DNA of 64,000 bases, from positions 24,517 through 88,516 of the forward strand of contig MU130028.1 of assembly GCA_015039465.1 (NCBI GenBank), read 5' to 3'. Both the position numbers and the translations under genes were made by a program. The stretch comes from Phlegmacium glaucopus. Lineage: Eukaryota; Basidiomycota; Agaricomycetes; Agaricales; Cortinariaceae. Shown here in pieces: positions 11,801 to 21,614 of this stretch. Position 1 is the stretch's first letter. Each line of letters starts with the position of its first letter. The notes below the pieces were generated by a model that saw only the letters and a list, made by a program, of their open reading frames with translations, ran no database searches and had not been told where the DNA came from.

Positions 11801-13330
11801 CTGGCCGGAATGGAGGAAAGCAATAGACGTGGAACTCCAAAATTTAAAGTCGGCCAACACTTGGGATATAGTTGAAAGACCGAGCGGTGTAAATGTTGTT
11901 GATTCCAAGTGGGTTTTTCGTTTAAAAAGGATGCTGAGGGAAGAATCGTCAAATGGAAAGCACGTTTAGTAGCAAGAGGGTTTACCCAAGTCCAGGGGGT
12001 AGACTACTTTGAAACTTTTGCCCCTGTCGCAAGACTCGCATCTATTCGACTTATCCTCGCCATCGCCGCTCGAAATGATTGGGAAATCTATATGTTCGAT
12101 TTCCATTCGGCTTACCTCAATGGGATTCTTAGCGATGGCGAAACAATTTATATGGAGCAACCACCTCACCATGAAGTTAATGATCGTTCTCGTTATGTGG
12201 TGAAGCTTCGCAAATCGTTATATGGGTTAAAACAAGCCGGAAAAAAGTGGTACGATACATTGTGTCGATCTCTCGCCACTATTGGATTTCAAAAATCCAT
12301 GGCCGATCCAGCAGTTTTCTTCGTCCATGTTGGGAACGACGTGGTGATTTTGTTCATTCACGTTGATGATTCTACTATGACTGGCAGTTCCATGGATTTA
12401 ATCAGAAAGTACGAACGACAAATTGGAGAAATATTTGATATCACGCACCTGGGACCTGTTTCGTGGCTCTTAGGCCTCGCCATTACTCGAGATCGCACCA
12501 AGCGAACGTTATCCATATCCCAAGAAGCTTACATCAACTCCATAATTCGTCGTTTCAACCTAGAGGACGCCAAACCATTATCAATTCCCATCAATTCCAA
12601 TACACGTCTATTAAAGGACGATTGTCCAACTTCAACTGAAGGTAAACAAGAGATGAAGAACATACCTTACCGTGAAATTGTTGGTGCTCTAAACTGGTTG
12701 GCAGTTGGTTCACGACCGGATATCGCGTTTGTCGTTGGACAATTAGCGCAATTTCTCGAAAATCCTGGACGAGTTCATTGGGAGGCGGCTAAACGTGTTG
12801 TGAGATATTTGAAGACAACAAAAGAATTGAAGTTGACGTACGGAGGCGGTATTAAAGACGGTTTTGAAGGATATTCAGATGCCGATGGAGCTACACAAGA
12901 TCATAGACGCGCAGTTTCAGGCTTCGCCGTCCTTGTTGATGGTGGGGCTGTATCCTGGTCGTCGAAGAAACAAGAACTCGTGACACTGTCAACAATGGAA
13001 GCCGAATATGTCGGCGCTACTCACGCTGCCAAAGAATTAATTTGGTTCCGGCATTTGATCGACGAGGTTTTCAGACCCCTTTCCCATCCTATTATCCTCC
13101 ATTTGGATAATCAATCGGCAATCACATTGGCTAATTCCGAAGGACAATTCCATGCACGTACAAAACATATCGATATTCGTTATCATTTTATCAAATTTGC
13201 CATTCAAAACGGAACTATCATTTTACTTTACTGTCCAACTGAGAATATGATCGCAGATATTCTCACCAAACCAATTCCTCTCATCAAACACAAATATTTA
13301 ACTCATGATTTGGGATTAGTTTCGGTTTGA
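8841..13330 (+). CDS. Copia Gag-Pol polyprotein with one frame break
   Basis: Frame 1 (8841-11969) encodes a Gag domain; a zinc knuckle (CYNCKKTGHYAKDC, from about residue 261); an aspartic protease with DSGA at about 430; the pre-integrase HHCC region (first His about 566); and integrase with D633, D699 and E735 (D-D35-E). Frame 2 resumes one base back and encodes reverse transcriptase (IHVDD active site) and RNase H (SDAD..., STMEAEY, LDNQSA, ADILTKP) to a stop at 13330. The break falls at CGT TTA AAA AGG near 11921-11933, inside the conserved WVF...K start of RT. One base is missing from an A run, or the ribosome slips back by one. Order Gag-PR-IN-RT-RH is diagnostic of Copia. Apart from the break, all catalytic residues I looked for are present. 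Confidence 0.95.
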
Positions 13331-13337
13331 GGGGGAG

Positions 13338-13511
13338 TGTTGGAAATCAAACCGTTTGTATTACGCTCGCTTCTGTATGTACTTGTACTGCCACGGCATT
13401 AACTGCCGTTGTATATTTCTTTCTGTTTCTACTCGTGTATTTCTGTGTATCGTAGCCACAATTTATGTCTCAGTCGATTTCTCCTCATTCCCAAATCTGC
13501 TGCTGCTATCA
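13338..13511 (+). repeat. Copia 3' LTR
   Basis: 174 bp, follows the polypurine tract, ends GCTATCA immediately before the GACCG target duplication. Confidence 0.95.
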
Positions 13512-13858
13512 GACCGTACATATTTCTCTCAATAAACATTATTTGCACGCATCGTAGCTTTAAAATGAGCCCAAGAATGCTAACATTGATGAAGAATTGA
13601 CAAAGCTATGATAATATTCTTGAAAGTCTACTTTTGGCCAATATTTTAAAGATTTGACCATAACTCAGTCAGATTTTTAGCGTTTCTCACGTTTTTGGGT
13701 GCGTTTTGAAGGGGTATAATAGGGTCGTTTATAACCGGTTATTTCATTTTCAGAATCAACTAACCACTAACTGCGGTCCGGTCTTTTTGCGGTTAGGTCC
13801 AGTCCAGTCTTGGTTATTTTCCGGTTAATTAACCGGACTTTCAAGCACTAAGATGGGC

Positions 13859-14767
13859 AAAGGAAGGTGAAGGATTGCAACAGAAGGGTGGACATATGGT
13901 TAGATATACTATTACTATTAGTTATGATACCTCAGTACCTTGTCAGTATCAAGTAGTCATTAATAAAATAAAATTTGAATTCATTGGAAATTCTGAATAG
14001 TAAAGGAAATTGAAGCTTGATACAGGTGTCATATTAAATATACATATACATATCTAGAAAGATCTGACTAGATTTGACTATACTTACAAATGAAGAATAT
14101 CTGAGAAGTGTCTCATTCCTCAAGTTGTAACAATTTACATATATTTACACCGATATACTAGTTTTTATTCATTTTAACTCAAGCTAACCCTCTCTGGTCC
14201 AAACCAATTTTGACTGGGACTGAGGTGTCACATAGATGACAATGAAAATAAGTAAAGAGTATTACATAATAATATGTTAGCAGACAAGTAATAAGCTCAA
14301 CATCCTTGAGTATATATTTCTTTCATCTTTCGTACTTAGTACCTTAGTCTTTGATTTCAAGACTGAGGTTAGTAGTCTTTATCTTCACCATTCAACTTCA
14401 GTATTAACAATCAATAGTTGTATATCTTTCTATAGGTACAACTTAAATAAATACAGTCTTTTATTTTGAGACTGAGTTGTATATCTTTCTATATTTAGGG
14501 CAGACTGGTGGCTTGAGGGTGCAGGAACTGTGGCCACTGCCTGCTGTTTTTTGCCCCTGTTTCTTTGCTGGTTTTTACTTTCTTGTTTGGCATCCAAGTA
14601 ACCTGTGGTGGTGAAAGAGTATGGTGTTATGCTGGTCAGTCTTGTGGCCAATGATAAGGGTGATGAAAAAAGGACAAGAAGGTGGTGAGGATGAACACCA
14701 GGATGCCACTGATTATAAATCAATATAAATATTCAACTTTTTTCTATCACCATCTGTCACATGGGTT
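13859..14767. other. Intergenic spacer
   Basis: AT-rich sequence. A 97-codon open frame on the minus strand (14430-14723) has no recognisable feature. No gene supported. Confidence 0.4.
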
Positions 14768-15047
14768 TGTTGGAATTATTTTGGCCTGTGCTAGATCACG
14801 TCTTATTGCACCATTATGAGCATAGCAGATATTGACCAATAGCAGTATTCACTTGTAGACACAGGTAGATTTTTATCACTGTATAGCCACACTTGTATTT
14901 AGTATAAGTAGTTAACCGTTGAGGAGGGGAATCCTCATCAGTTTACACCAATACTATTGCATATCCCTGCCATCATATAGTCACCTAAGTTCTACTTAAG
15001 TGCCATACAAGTCTAGTACTGTAAACTGACATCCAAAATTTTCAACA
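14768..15047 (+). mobile_element. Solo LTR (~280 bp family)
   Basis: Starts TGTTGGAATT, ends TTTTCAACA; 5-bp duplication GGGTT at 14763-14767 and 15048-15052. An inverted family member lies at 59959-60228. No internal coding sequence; the parent retrotransposon is not in the window. Confidence 0.88.
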
Positions 15048-15052
15048 GGGTT

Positions 15053-15412
15053 CTATGGTGGCTTCAGGAACAATAGACCTCTCTCACATAAAATGGTGAA
15101 GATAAAACTTGATTGAATAAAATAGGTACATCTAAGTGTCTAAAACCTAAAAGCTTAGTCAATCATTTATCCGTGCACCAAAAAAAGAGTCATTTTTATT
15201 TTATTTTACTTGCTGCTGTGGGTGTGAAGACAATGCACCCTCAAGACCTCCATATAATATAAGTAGCCAGTCGCTCTATAAATTGTCCTAACAGCTCCAC
15301 AGAGAAAGAGATAATCCAACAAAGGGTTGATTGGCATAATAAGTACACAGATATTTCAATATTCCTTGCAATGGTATAAAGATACCATACCATACAAAAA
15401 CCGTCCTCAATT
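15053..15412. other. Spacer downstream of the PLP-transferase gene
   Basis: Short AT-rich sequence with small open frames only; it should contain the 3' UTR of the minus-strand gene ending at 15413. Confidence 0.4.
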
Positions 15413-17200
15413 TCACAATTTAGAACCAAATTTTTCCAGGTTTAGTTCCTTGATCACCTCAGCGCACACCTCGAGCCATATTTTACCGATCTTTTCAAAA
15501 TCCCCAAGCTATGAATGCAAACGTCAGCAAAGAAAAAATACAGAAAAAAAGTGAGCAAACAAACCTCATTCCAAACTTGAGCACTACATCTAGTCCACCA
15601 AGCACCATCATGATAAAAATGCGCCGAGTACGCCTTTCGCTCACGAAGCATCTTATTCATAAATTTTGCATGGATCTCCAAGTTCTTGTTCGTGTTACCT
15701 GGAATAGGCAGTTCCACATTCACCTAATCCCCAAACCGCACATGAATGAGGTTCTTCATTTGGTATGATAATAGTATCCATACCATATTCAAAGTAAATT
15801 CTCCGGTAGGGTCTATAACACGAGTATCCCACATCTCGGCGAGTATTTCACCACCTTCCAGGGCGAGGTTGTGGCAGTAGGCATTGATTTTGTGCTCGCC
15901 ACCGAGCCATTGTCGGAATTCAAGGGCTAGGAGTCAAGAAGTTAAAAGAATAATCAAAAACAAACTGAATACTAACCATCTGTTACAGTGAGGCAAGGCG
16001 CCCAATCAATAGTACCGTTCCCTACATGGGTCAAATGAATATGTAGAAGCGCAGATAACTCAGATAAAAGCGGACATACAAGCGAATTGCTCTACAAAGT
16101 TTGGCGTTTTCCGGTCAACAGGTGATATATAGGTGTGCGACGTTGGAATAGATGTTTTAACAATATGCTGGTTTCTAAAATGAATCCAGAAAATGCGTGG
16201 CGGTCAGCTCCCTCCTATCTATACGATTCTATAAATTTGCTTACCGCTCGGGAACATACAGAACTGCACATGAGCGTTTGGCAGATAACCATTTGTGACA
16301 ATTCTATAATAATATTGTTATGGTCAATAACATGAAGGATAATAGGCGGAGAGAGGAATAGTAAAACCCACAGAAACCCAGAAATCAGGTTTGGCTGCTT
16401 CTAGATCCAAATCGACTTCTTGGCCAATTGAATGTGCTGCATCTATTACACTCCACACGCCTTCGTCTTTACATATTTGGACCATCTCCTTCCATGGAAG
16501 AAGAACCCCAGGATTCGAAACGATGCTGTCGATTACCGCCAATCGTTTCTTGTTGGGAGAGGGCGGATGAGCACGGAGGTGATCTTTGAATGCTTCAAGG
16601 ATTTTCGACTGAGTTGTCGGGAAATTTAAATTTATGGTGGAGTGGCTAGGAAATGGAGGAGAATCGGATAAACTTTGAACCGTTCGAGATATAGATCCGT
16701 AGGTAGTAGAAACTGTATATTCATCAAATTGCATCAAATTGTGAATCATGGTGATATACCATCCGTAGAAAAAAAAGACTTTTACACACAAGTGAATATT
16801 TGATCGCCTTGCTCCCAATTGAAATTGCGTAGAACGGTATTCACACCCATAGAAGCGTTAGATACAAGGACGACTTCATCCCTCTTTGCTCCGATAAGAC
16901 GAGAAAGCTTTTCTCGAACCTCAATGAGCCTTTCCTGGTATGTCAATCGATGAAAAAGGTCTGGATTAGACTCAATTTCCGCAGAGAGTTTATTGGTAGC
17001 TTCTATAACTGGTTTAGGAGTTGTTCCATACGATCCTAATGTGTTGATGATGAGCAACGAGTCTTGTCGCAAACCGTGGGTACACCACCATTGTTTAAGT
17101 TAATGTACTCGGGGTCAAGGGCGAAATGTTTGAGCAGTGCATGTCCGAAAGGAGGTGGGGCTTGCTTATATAGGTCCTCTTTAGTATAGGGGGTATCCAT
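15413..17200 (-). CDS. Class-V PLP-dependent transferase (isopenicillin-N-epimerase / cysteine-desulfurase-like)
   Basis: Nine exons: 17200-17089, 17035-16790, 16712-16372, 16303-16245, 16174-16080, 16021-15977, 15926-15784, 15723-15565, 15508-15413. All introns are GT-AG, 50-77 bp, and total coding length is 1296 bp (431 aa). The N-terminus reads FGHALLKHFALDPEYINLN followed by NGSYGTTPKP, typical of the family. VIDAAHSIGQ (Asp210, His213) contacts the cofactor ring, and NCHKW supplies the Schiff-base Lys237; later motifs are NGTIDWAP and QWLGGE. No signal peptide, so probably cytosolic. Related fungal enzymes include the Egt2-type C-S lyase of ergothioneine synthesis, but substrate cannot be fixed from sequence alone. 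No partner gene for such a pathway is adjacent. The gene appears intact. Confidence 0.93.
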
Positions 17201-18599
17201 AATAGTTTGTAGACACCGATTACACTCGATTACAATGGGAAATTAGGAATAAGTACGACAGTGGACGATCATGATGGGCACGTGACAGTTGGATGACCGG
17301 ATCAACTTTAATTACCCGGTTACTTACGTTTGAAATTTGAACTGCCGCCCAAATTTCAAGGGCGAGGTTCAATTTTCTCAAACAGAGGTTGACCATTGCA
17401 AAGATCAACCTGAGGACAACAAAGACCTTACACGGCTCATGGATTTTCAAACACTGAGCTTGATCGCTTGAGCCGTGAGCCCTCGAAAACCGCCATGACG
17501 GCCTAGGCACGGCCCACGGCATCGGCCAGCTTAGAGCCCTGAGTCGAGCCGAGCTGAGCCGTGCACATCACTTCATACTGTTCTGTCTCTAGATATTTGA
17601 AGGAAATCTGGCCTTCGATACGATTTGGATAATGAAACGGTCGTTTTAACCCGTTTTCTATCCATAGCGCACTGTTGAGGGTTGGGACAGTTGTGTAGGC
17701 CGTAAAACTGATGACCGTATCCGTAATGCGCGGCCAGTGTCACTGTGTATCTAATCTCTGCCTCTTTATGTGCCTCGTCATCCATCTCCTCTTTCTGTGG
17801 TTCTGCCGCGGGTGCGCTTGCGAGCTCTCAACGGCACGCACTCCCAGCTACTTTATCATTTTAGACCCGATGTATCTGCAGATAATGCATGACACTCCAA
17901 ATCTACGGTCATGCATTATAAGACGTTACCGTGTTGTACCTAAAAGCACCAATACCAGTGAGTTTCAACTTTTGACTCGGGGACTGTCATTGGCCACTCT
18001 GCGGCATTCGGACACAAAAAAATAAATGCTGACACAGGTGAAGAAACGAAACGTCCCAAAGCGTTTCTAGCATTTCTCAGAAGTTTAGAGTATACTTTTT
18101 AATTCACTTTCCAAGTTCAGATTATTGAAACGCGATCCAAAATTTTTCCTACTGTTCGAAACCTTTACCTTGTACCTCATCTACAAGAAAAAATAAAATA
18201 TCTAACGCACGATCCAACAAGTCCGCGCAACGGAGTTACATACTAAAGGTTAAACAGAATACCTACAGGTATTGAAATGGCCTGCGGTTGCGAACTCGCT
18301 TCAAATATTGGAAGATACACTACTGGATCAAACACCAGCGCAAATAGATTATAGAAACCCTAACGGACGATTTGGTCGCGCGCGCGACACCACTGCGACC
18401 GACTGTTAGGAGGAAGACCTGCTTCACTGAAGAGAGGCCGCGATTTGATGATCTTTATTCTTTGGAAGAACCGCTCATCGGTCTAGCTCTAAACTTGCAA
18501 TCTCTACAAACCACAAAATTAACACAGAATCTAGACATCTTTTTGTGCGGCTATCAAGGTTTTTTTTTCTTGGTCCAGACAACCCTTCAAAGCTAAAAC
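17201..18599. other. Intergenic spacer
   Basis: Contains a GC-rich stretch of GAGCC/GGCTC-type imperfect palindromes (about 17420-17565). Small open frames (for example 17573-17785 minus, 70 codons; 17711-18025 plus) show no domain. Divergent promoters for the flanking genes should lie here, but no motif is convincing except the TATA box at 18600. Confidence 0.4.
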
Positions 18600-18607
18600 T
18601 ATAAAAA
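18600..18607 (+). promoter_or_regulatory. TATA box of the small secreted protein gene
   Basis: TATAAAAA lies 150 bp before the ATG at 18750. A plausible 66-bp 5'-UTR intron (GTGAGT at 18661 to CAG at 18726) separates them, so the intergenic distance is normal for a spliced leader. Confidence 0.45.
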
Positions 18608-18749
18608 TCCGATCCATAGCACTCTCGAAGGTACTCAACCGACCTTCCAATACCTAACTGGTGAGTACTACCCCCTCTTCCTCAACTTTATGATCAATAC
18701 TAACTTTCGCCTCGTAAAGTGATCAGAACAATCAAACAAGCCTAGAACC

Positions 18750-18938
18750 ATGAAATTTACTACCTTCGCTATCATAGCCAGCTTCTTCGCCCTCGTCGCG
18801 GCCAACCCTACTGAGAACGTCGAAGAAAGTACATGCAAGGGATAGTGGTGTTATAACTCCAGGACGGGTTTATCAAACCCATGCTGCTCAGGCTCCACGT
18901 GCAACTATGGAGTTGGGATTATTTCCTTATGCACTTAA
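18750..18938 (+). pseudogene. Small secreted cysteine-rich (knottin-like) protein, in-frame stop
   Basis: The ATG at 18750 opens a classic signal peptide (MKFTTFAIIASFFALVAA) followed by a short acidic linker. The frame hits TAG at 18843-18845 (codon 32), then continues open to TAA at 18936. Reading across the stop, six cysteines appear with spacing C-x3-C-x10-CC-x4-C-x9-C. This is the C..C..CC..C..C order of inhibitor cystine knot peptides. A TATA box and a possible 5'-UTR intron lie upstream. It is probably a recently inactivated small secreted (effector- or defence-like) protein; a sequencing error or stop readthrough is possible. No intron of usable size removes the stop. Function of the intact form is unknown. 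Confidence 0.6.
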
Positions 18939-20247
18939 GCCTTGAGGTCGGTCTTAATCAATTCTCGTTGAGGAGTATTTCCGGCTGATTGACCATGGGG
19001 AAAGGGCACACTAAAGTCAAATTTGCGCAACTTTCCCAAAAGGCTTTTCAAAAATTTGCTAAATCCAATAGATTGAGATAAAAAATCATGTAAAGAGTAT
19101 TTAGACTTGAAATTGAGTTTTTGAAATTTCGTGGTCATATGATCTCAGACATTCTCAGTTAGACGCCGGTCGGTCAGAACAGTCATTTCACTGTAGACTA
19201 ATGACCAGAGGGTAGATACAGGTTATGGTAAGAAACACACAGGGACAGCGGGTTTTTAAAAGTCTTTTACCTGTACTTTTTGTTGTATATTTCTGAGAAA
19301 TTTGGCAGAAATATACAACCCTACTACTCCCGTGTATATGCATGCGTTCGTAGAAAGAGAGAAGCAAAGAAAACCAAGATGACCAGAATTCAAACTCGGT
19401 TTTCTCAAACCATCTGCACCTTCCACCGACAAGTCCTTCTTGGATAACATCTCAGAATAATGTAGTGGGACACCAACTCGAAAGGCTAAACGATTTTTCA
19501 CGTTGCGCAGGAAACGAAACAACAGTCAGCCTCTTGGCCAAGGGGGATCTTTCTGAGGTTGACCCGCTTGCATACTAGGTCGCCGCAGCTTTATAAATAA
19601 CATCGAGTCAAAGTCAAAGCAGCAGTCCAATTAAACAGCTTGCGGCATTGTTCATGCACCGTCAGCCGCAACAACAGCAATCACCTAGCGTCTCGTCAAA
19701 CAGGAGGTCAATTATGGGCGCATGGAGTGATTGGTCGCTTTCGAAATGACTGAAAGGGTGGCGACGATTGAAGCTCTCGATTCGATGGAGAAACATAATC
19801 AGATTTTCGGGGAAAGTGGGGGGTCTGGGTCGGAGAAAAAATATTAATCACGACTCACGAGGACACAGGAAAGATCAGACCAGATGAGCGGGATAACATT
19901 TCACGGCCACTGTAGAACGCGGAGATATTCGACGATTTTTCAAGGAGTCCATGGAACGGTCTTACACTGTACGTTTTCTGCTTACTTTTTGTAGTTTATA
20001 ATTGAGCTAGGAGTTGGAGATTTGTCGATGTGTCACAGTGTGACAAATGTTGTGGGAATTCCGGCGGGTACTTACATATCGAAGCTAGCCAAAAACCCTA
20101 ATGGCAGTGCAACTGTCAACATCGCTATGGATGTGCACCTCGGTCTTCTATAGTCTCTCTTCTTTGACTCATTACCACGACTAATACTAATAATCCTCCA
20201 CAATCACCCACTGAAAACGAATATTCTGTTCGTTTAAAAGGCCCACA
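18939..20247. other. Intergenic spacer
   Basis: No gene supported. Small minus-strand frames (18935-19138, 19256-19522) lack features. The last ~200 bases should hold the promoter of the UstYa-like gene; no TATA motif was clear. Confidence 0.4.
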
Positions 20248-20890
20248 ATGAATAAACCTCAATCCAAGTTGCTCGTCGCTGCAACCTTCTCGTTCTTGAT
20301 CGCAACATCTGTACTCTACATGATCACCTTGCCTCTTACCTTGCGTACCCTTCGAGGCCATTTTGAAAAGGCCAAGTCTAGTAAGTGAAAACGAACCTTT
20401 TGGAGTTTCCCCAACATTTTGACAGTTTCCTTGCAAAGATTCTCGTGCACACGGGGAATATATCTGGGAAAAGTCTCAAGTTGCCCTGACCTTCTCGAAC
20501 GGCGAATACCACATCACATCGGATAGCGATTGGGCGTCTCTTTTCCCAACCAACGGCGGTCGCATCCCATCTCCCACCAACCCAGACGAAGAAGCTATGC
20601 TATCCATGCACCATCAGCTGCATTGCCTCAACATCGTGCGCATCGCCTATATAGGCCTGCACGCATCAACTCCATCGACCATGCCCCCTGTTGATTACGC
20701 AGACGTCGATATGTGCTTGGAGCAACTTCGTCAGCATGTGATGTGCAACGGCGACCTCACTCTCGAACCAACAACCTTAGTTAGGTTGAAGGGTAAAGCT
20801 GTACCAGGATCTCATGGAACAGGCGTTGACCATAGATGCTGGAACTGGGAGAAATTGTCAGGCGAGGTTGAAACCATGGCGAGACGATAA
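20248..20890 (+). CDS. UstYa/DUF3328-like membrane protein
   Basis: Two exons, 20248-20380 and 20439-20890, joined by a GTAAGT...CAAAG intron (58 bp), give 194 aa. A cytosolic N-terminus is followed by one transmembrane helix (about residues 7-32) and a lumenal domain with EYIWEK and DWASLFP motifs. The first family motif HxxHC is present (His103, His106, Cys107). At the position of the second motif the sequence reads DVDMC (133-137), so both His are missing. DHRCWNWE closes the domain. UstYa-type proteins are copper-dependent oxidases/cyclases in fungal secondary metabolism, notably ustiloxin-like RiPP pathways. The lost second motif suggests altered or lost catalysis. No obvious precursor-peptide gene with repeated cores is adjacent. 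Confidence 0.87.
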
Positions 20891-21614
20891 ATCGAATATG
20901 TAATTCAAATCCTTCCCAGAATGCTGAATTTGTAATAATTATGTAGTGGCCCCATTACTCTACATGACATGTATGAGTCCATGGGTATTATATTATCTTG
21001 GTACACACAATAGATTGAGTTCCCTAATAACTCTATTATTCACCAAGTTAAAGGGTGGGGCACTGTCCCTTCCCCTGCGCTCGCCATTTTCGGATATCAT
21101 ACAGGACTGGTAGTGAGCCAGGCCTCCGCTCCATGGATGGCGGTATTTCGGGGGGAAAGGGGGGAACTCATTAGGGTAATAACAGCAGGGTAAGGATGCT
21201 GTATGCTTTTTTTGGGAGCGGAGACTTGATAAATTTATTTTGTCGTTGCATTTGGGGCTGAGATGTCAAAGGAGCAGCTTGGTATGGAAGCTGGTGGTGA
21301 GCAAGGTGTTGGCAGGGAGAAAACGGCAGGGATCAGTTGTTAGCCTAAGAGGAAATGGATCGTACGGATCGTGTGGCATGGATCGAGATGGAGGGTCATG
21401 CTCAGACAGGGCGCACCGCTAGTGGGAGACACAGTCAATATGCCGAAGGGTATATCAAAGTATCCATACATAAAAGATTCCGTTCGGATTGATCACAACA
21501 AGATCGATTGATAAAGACCGATTTACTACATATCTATCAAAGAAAAAGAACCTAAGTATCACAAGTTAGTTTCGGACCACCATACATACACTAAAGCTGC
21601 TAGCCAATAACCAA
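20891..21614. other. Convergent intergenic spacer
   Basis: Lies between two gene 3' ends. It has an AT-rich start that would suit a polyadenylation region for the UstYa-like gene and no supportable open frame. Confidence 0.45.

Larger units (their letters stand above)
8608..13511 (+). mobile_element. Ty1/Copia LTR retrotransposon, nearly full length
   Basis: LTRs of 174 bp (8608-8781 and 13338-13511) start TGTTGGAAAT and end GCTATCA; by eye they differ at only two positions. The 5-bp duplication GACCG flanks the element at 8603-8607 and 13512-13516. A primer-binding site, one long gag-pol reading frame and a polypurine tract (GAGGGGGAG, 13329-13337) are in the expected order. The near-identical LTRs mean a recent insertion. 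Confidence 0.96.
8412..13850. mobile_element. hAT-type MITE (530 bp) interrupted by a Copia element
   Basis: Terminal inverted repeat TAGTGCTTGAAAGTCC at 8412-8427 and its reverse complement at 13835-13850. It is flanked by the 8-bp duplication AGATGGGC at 8404-8411 and 13851-13858, the signature of hAT transposition. The interior (8412-8607 and 13517-13850) is non-coding and rich in AACCGGTT/GGTTAGG-like subterminal motifs. It depends on a transposase encoded elsewhere. Confidence 0.93.

Noticed and set aside
17573..17785. 70-codon minus-strand frame in the spacer
   Set aside because: Plausible composition but no start context, domain or intron evidence.
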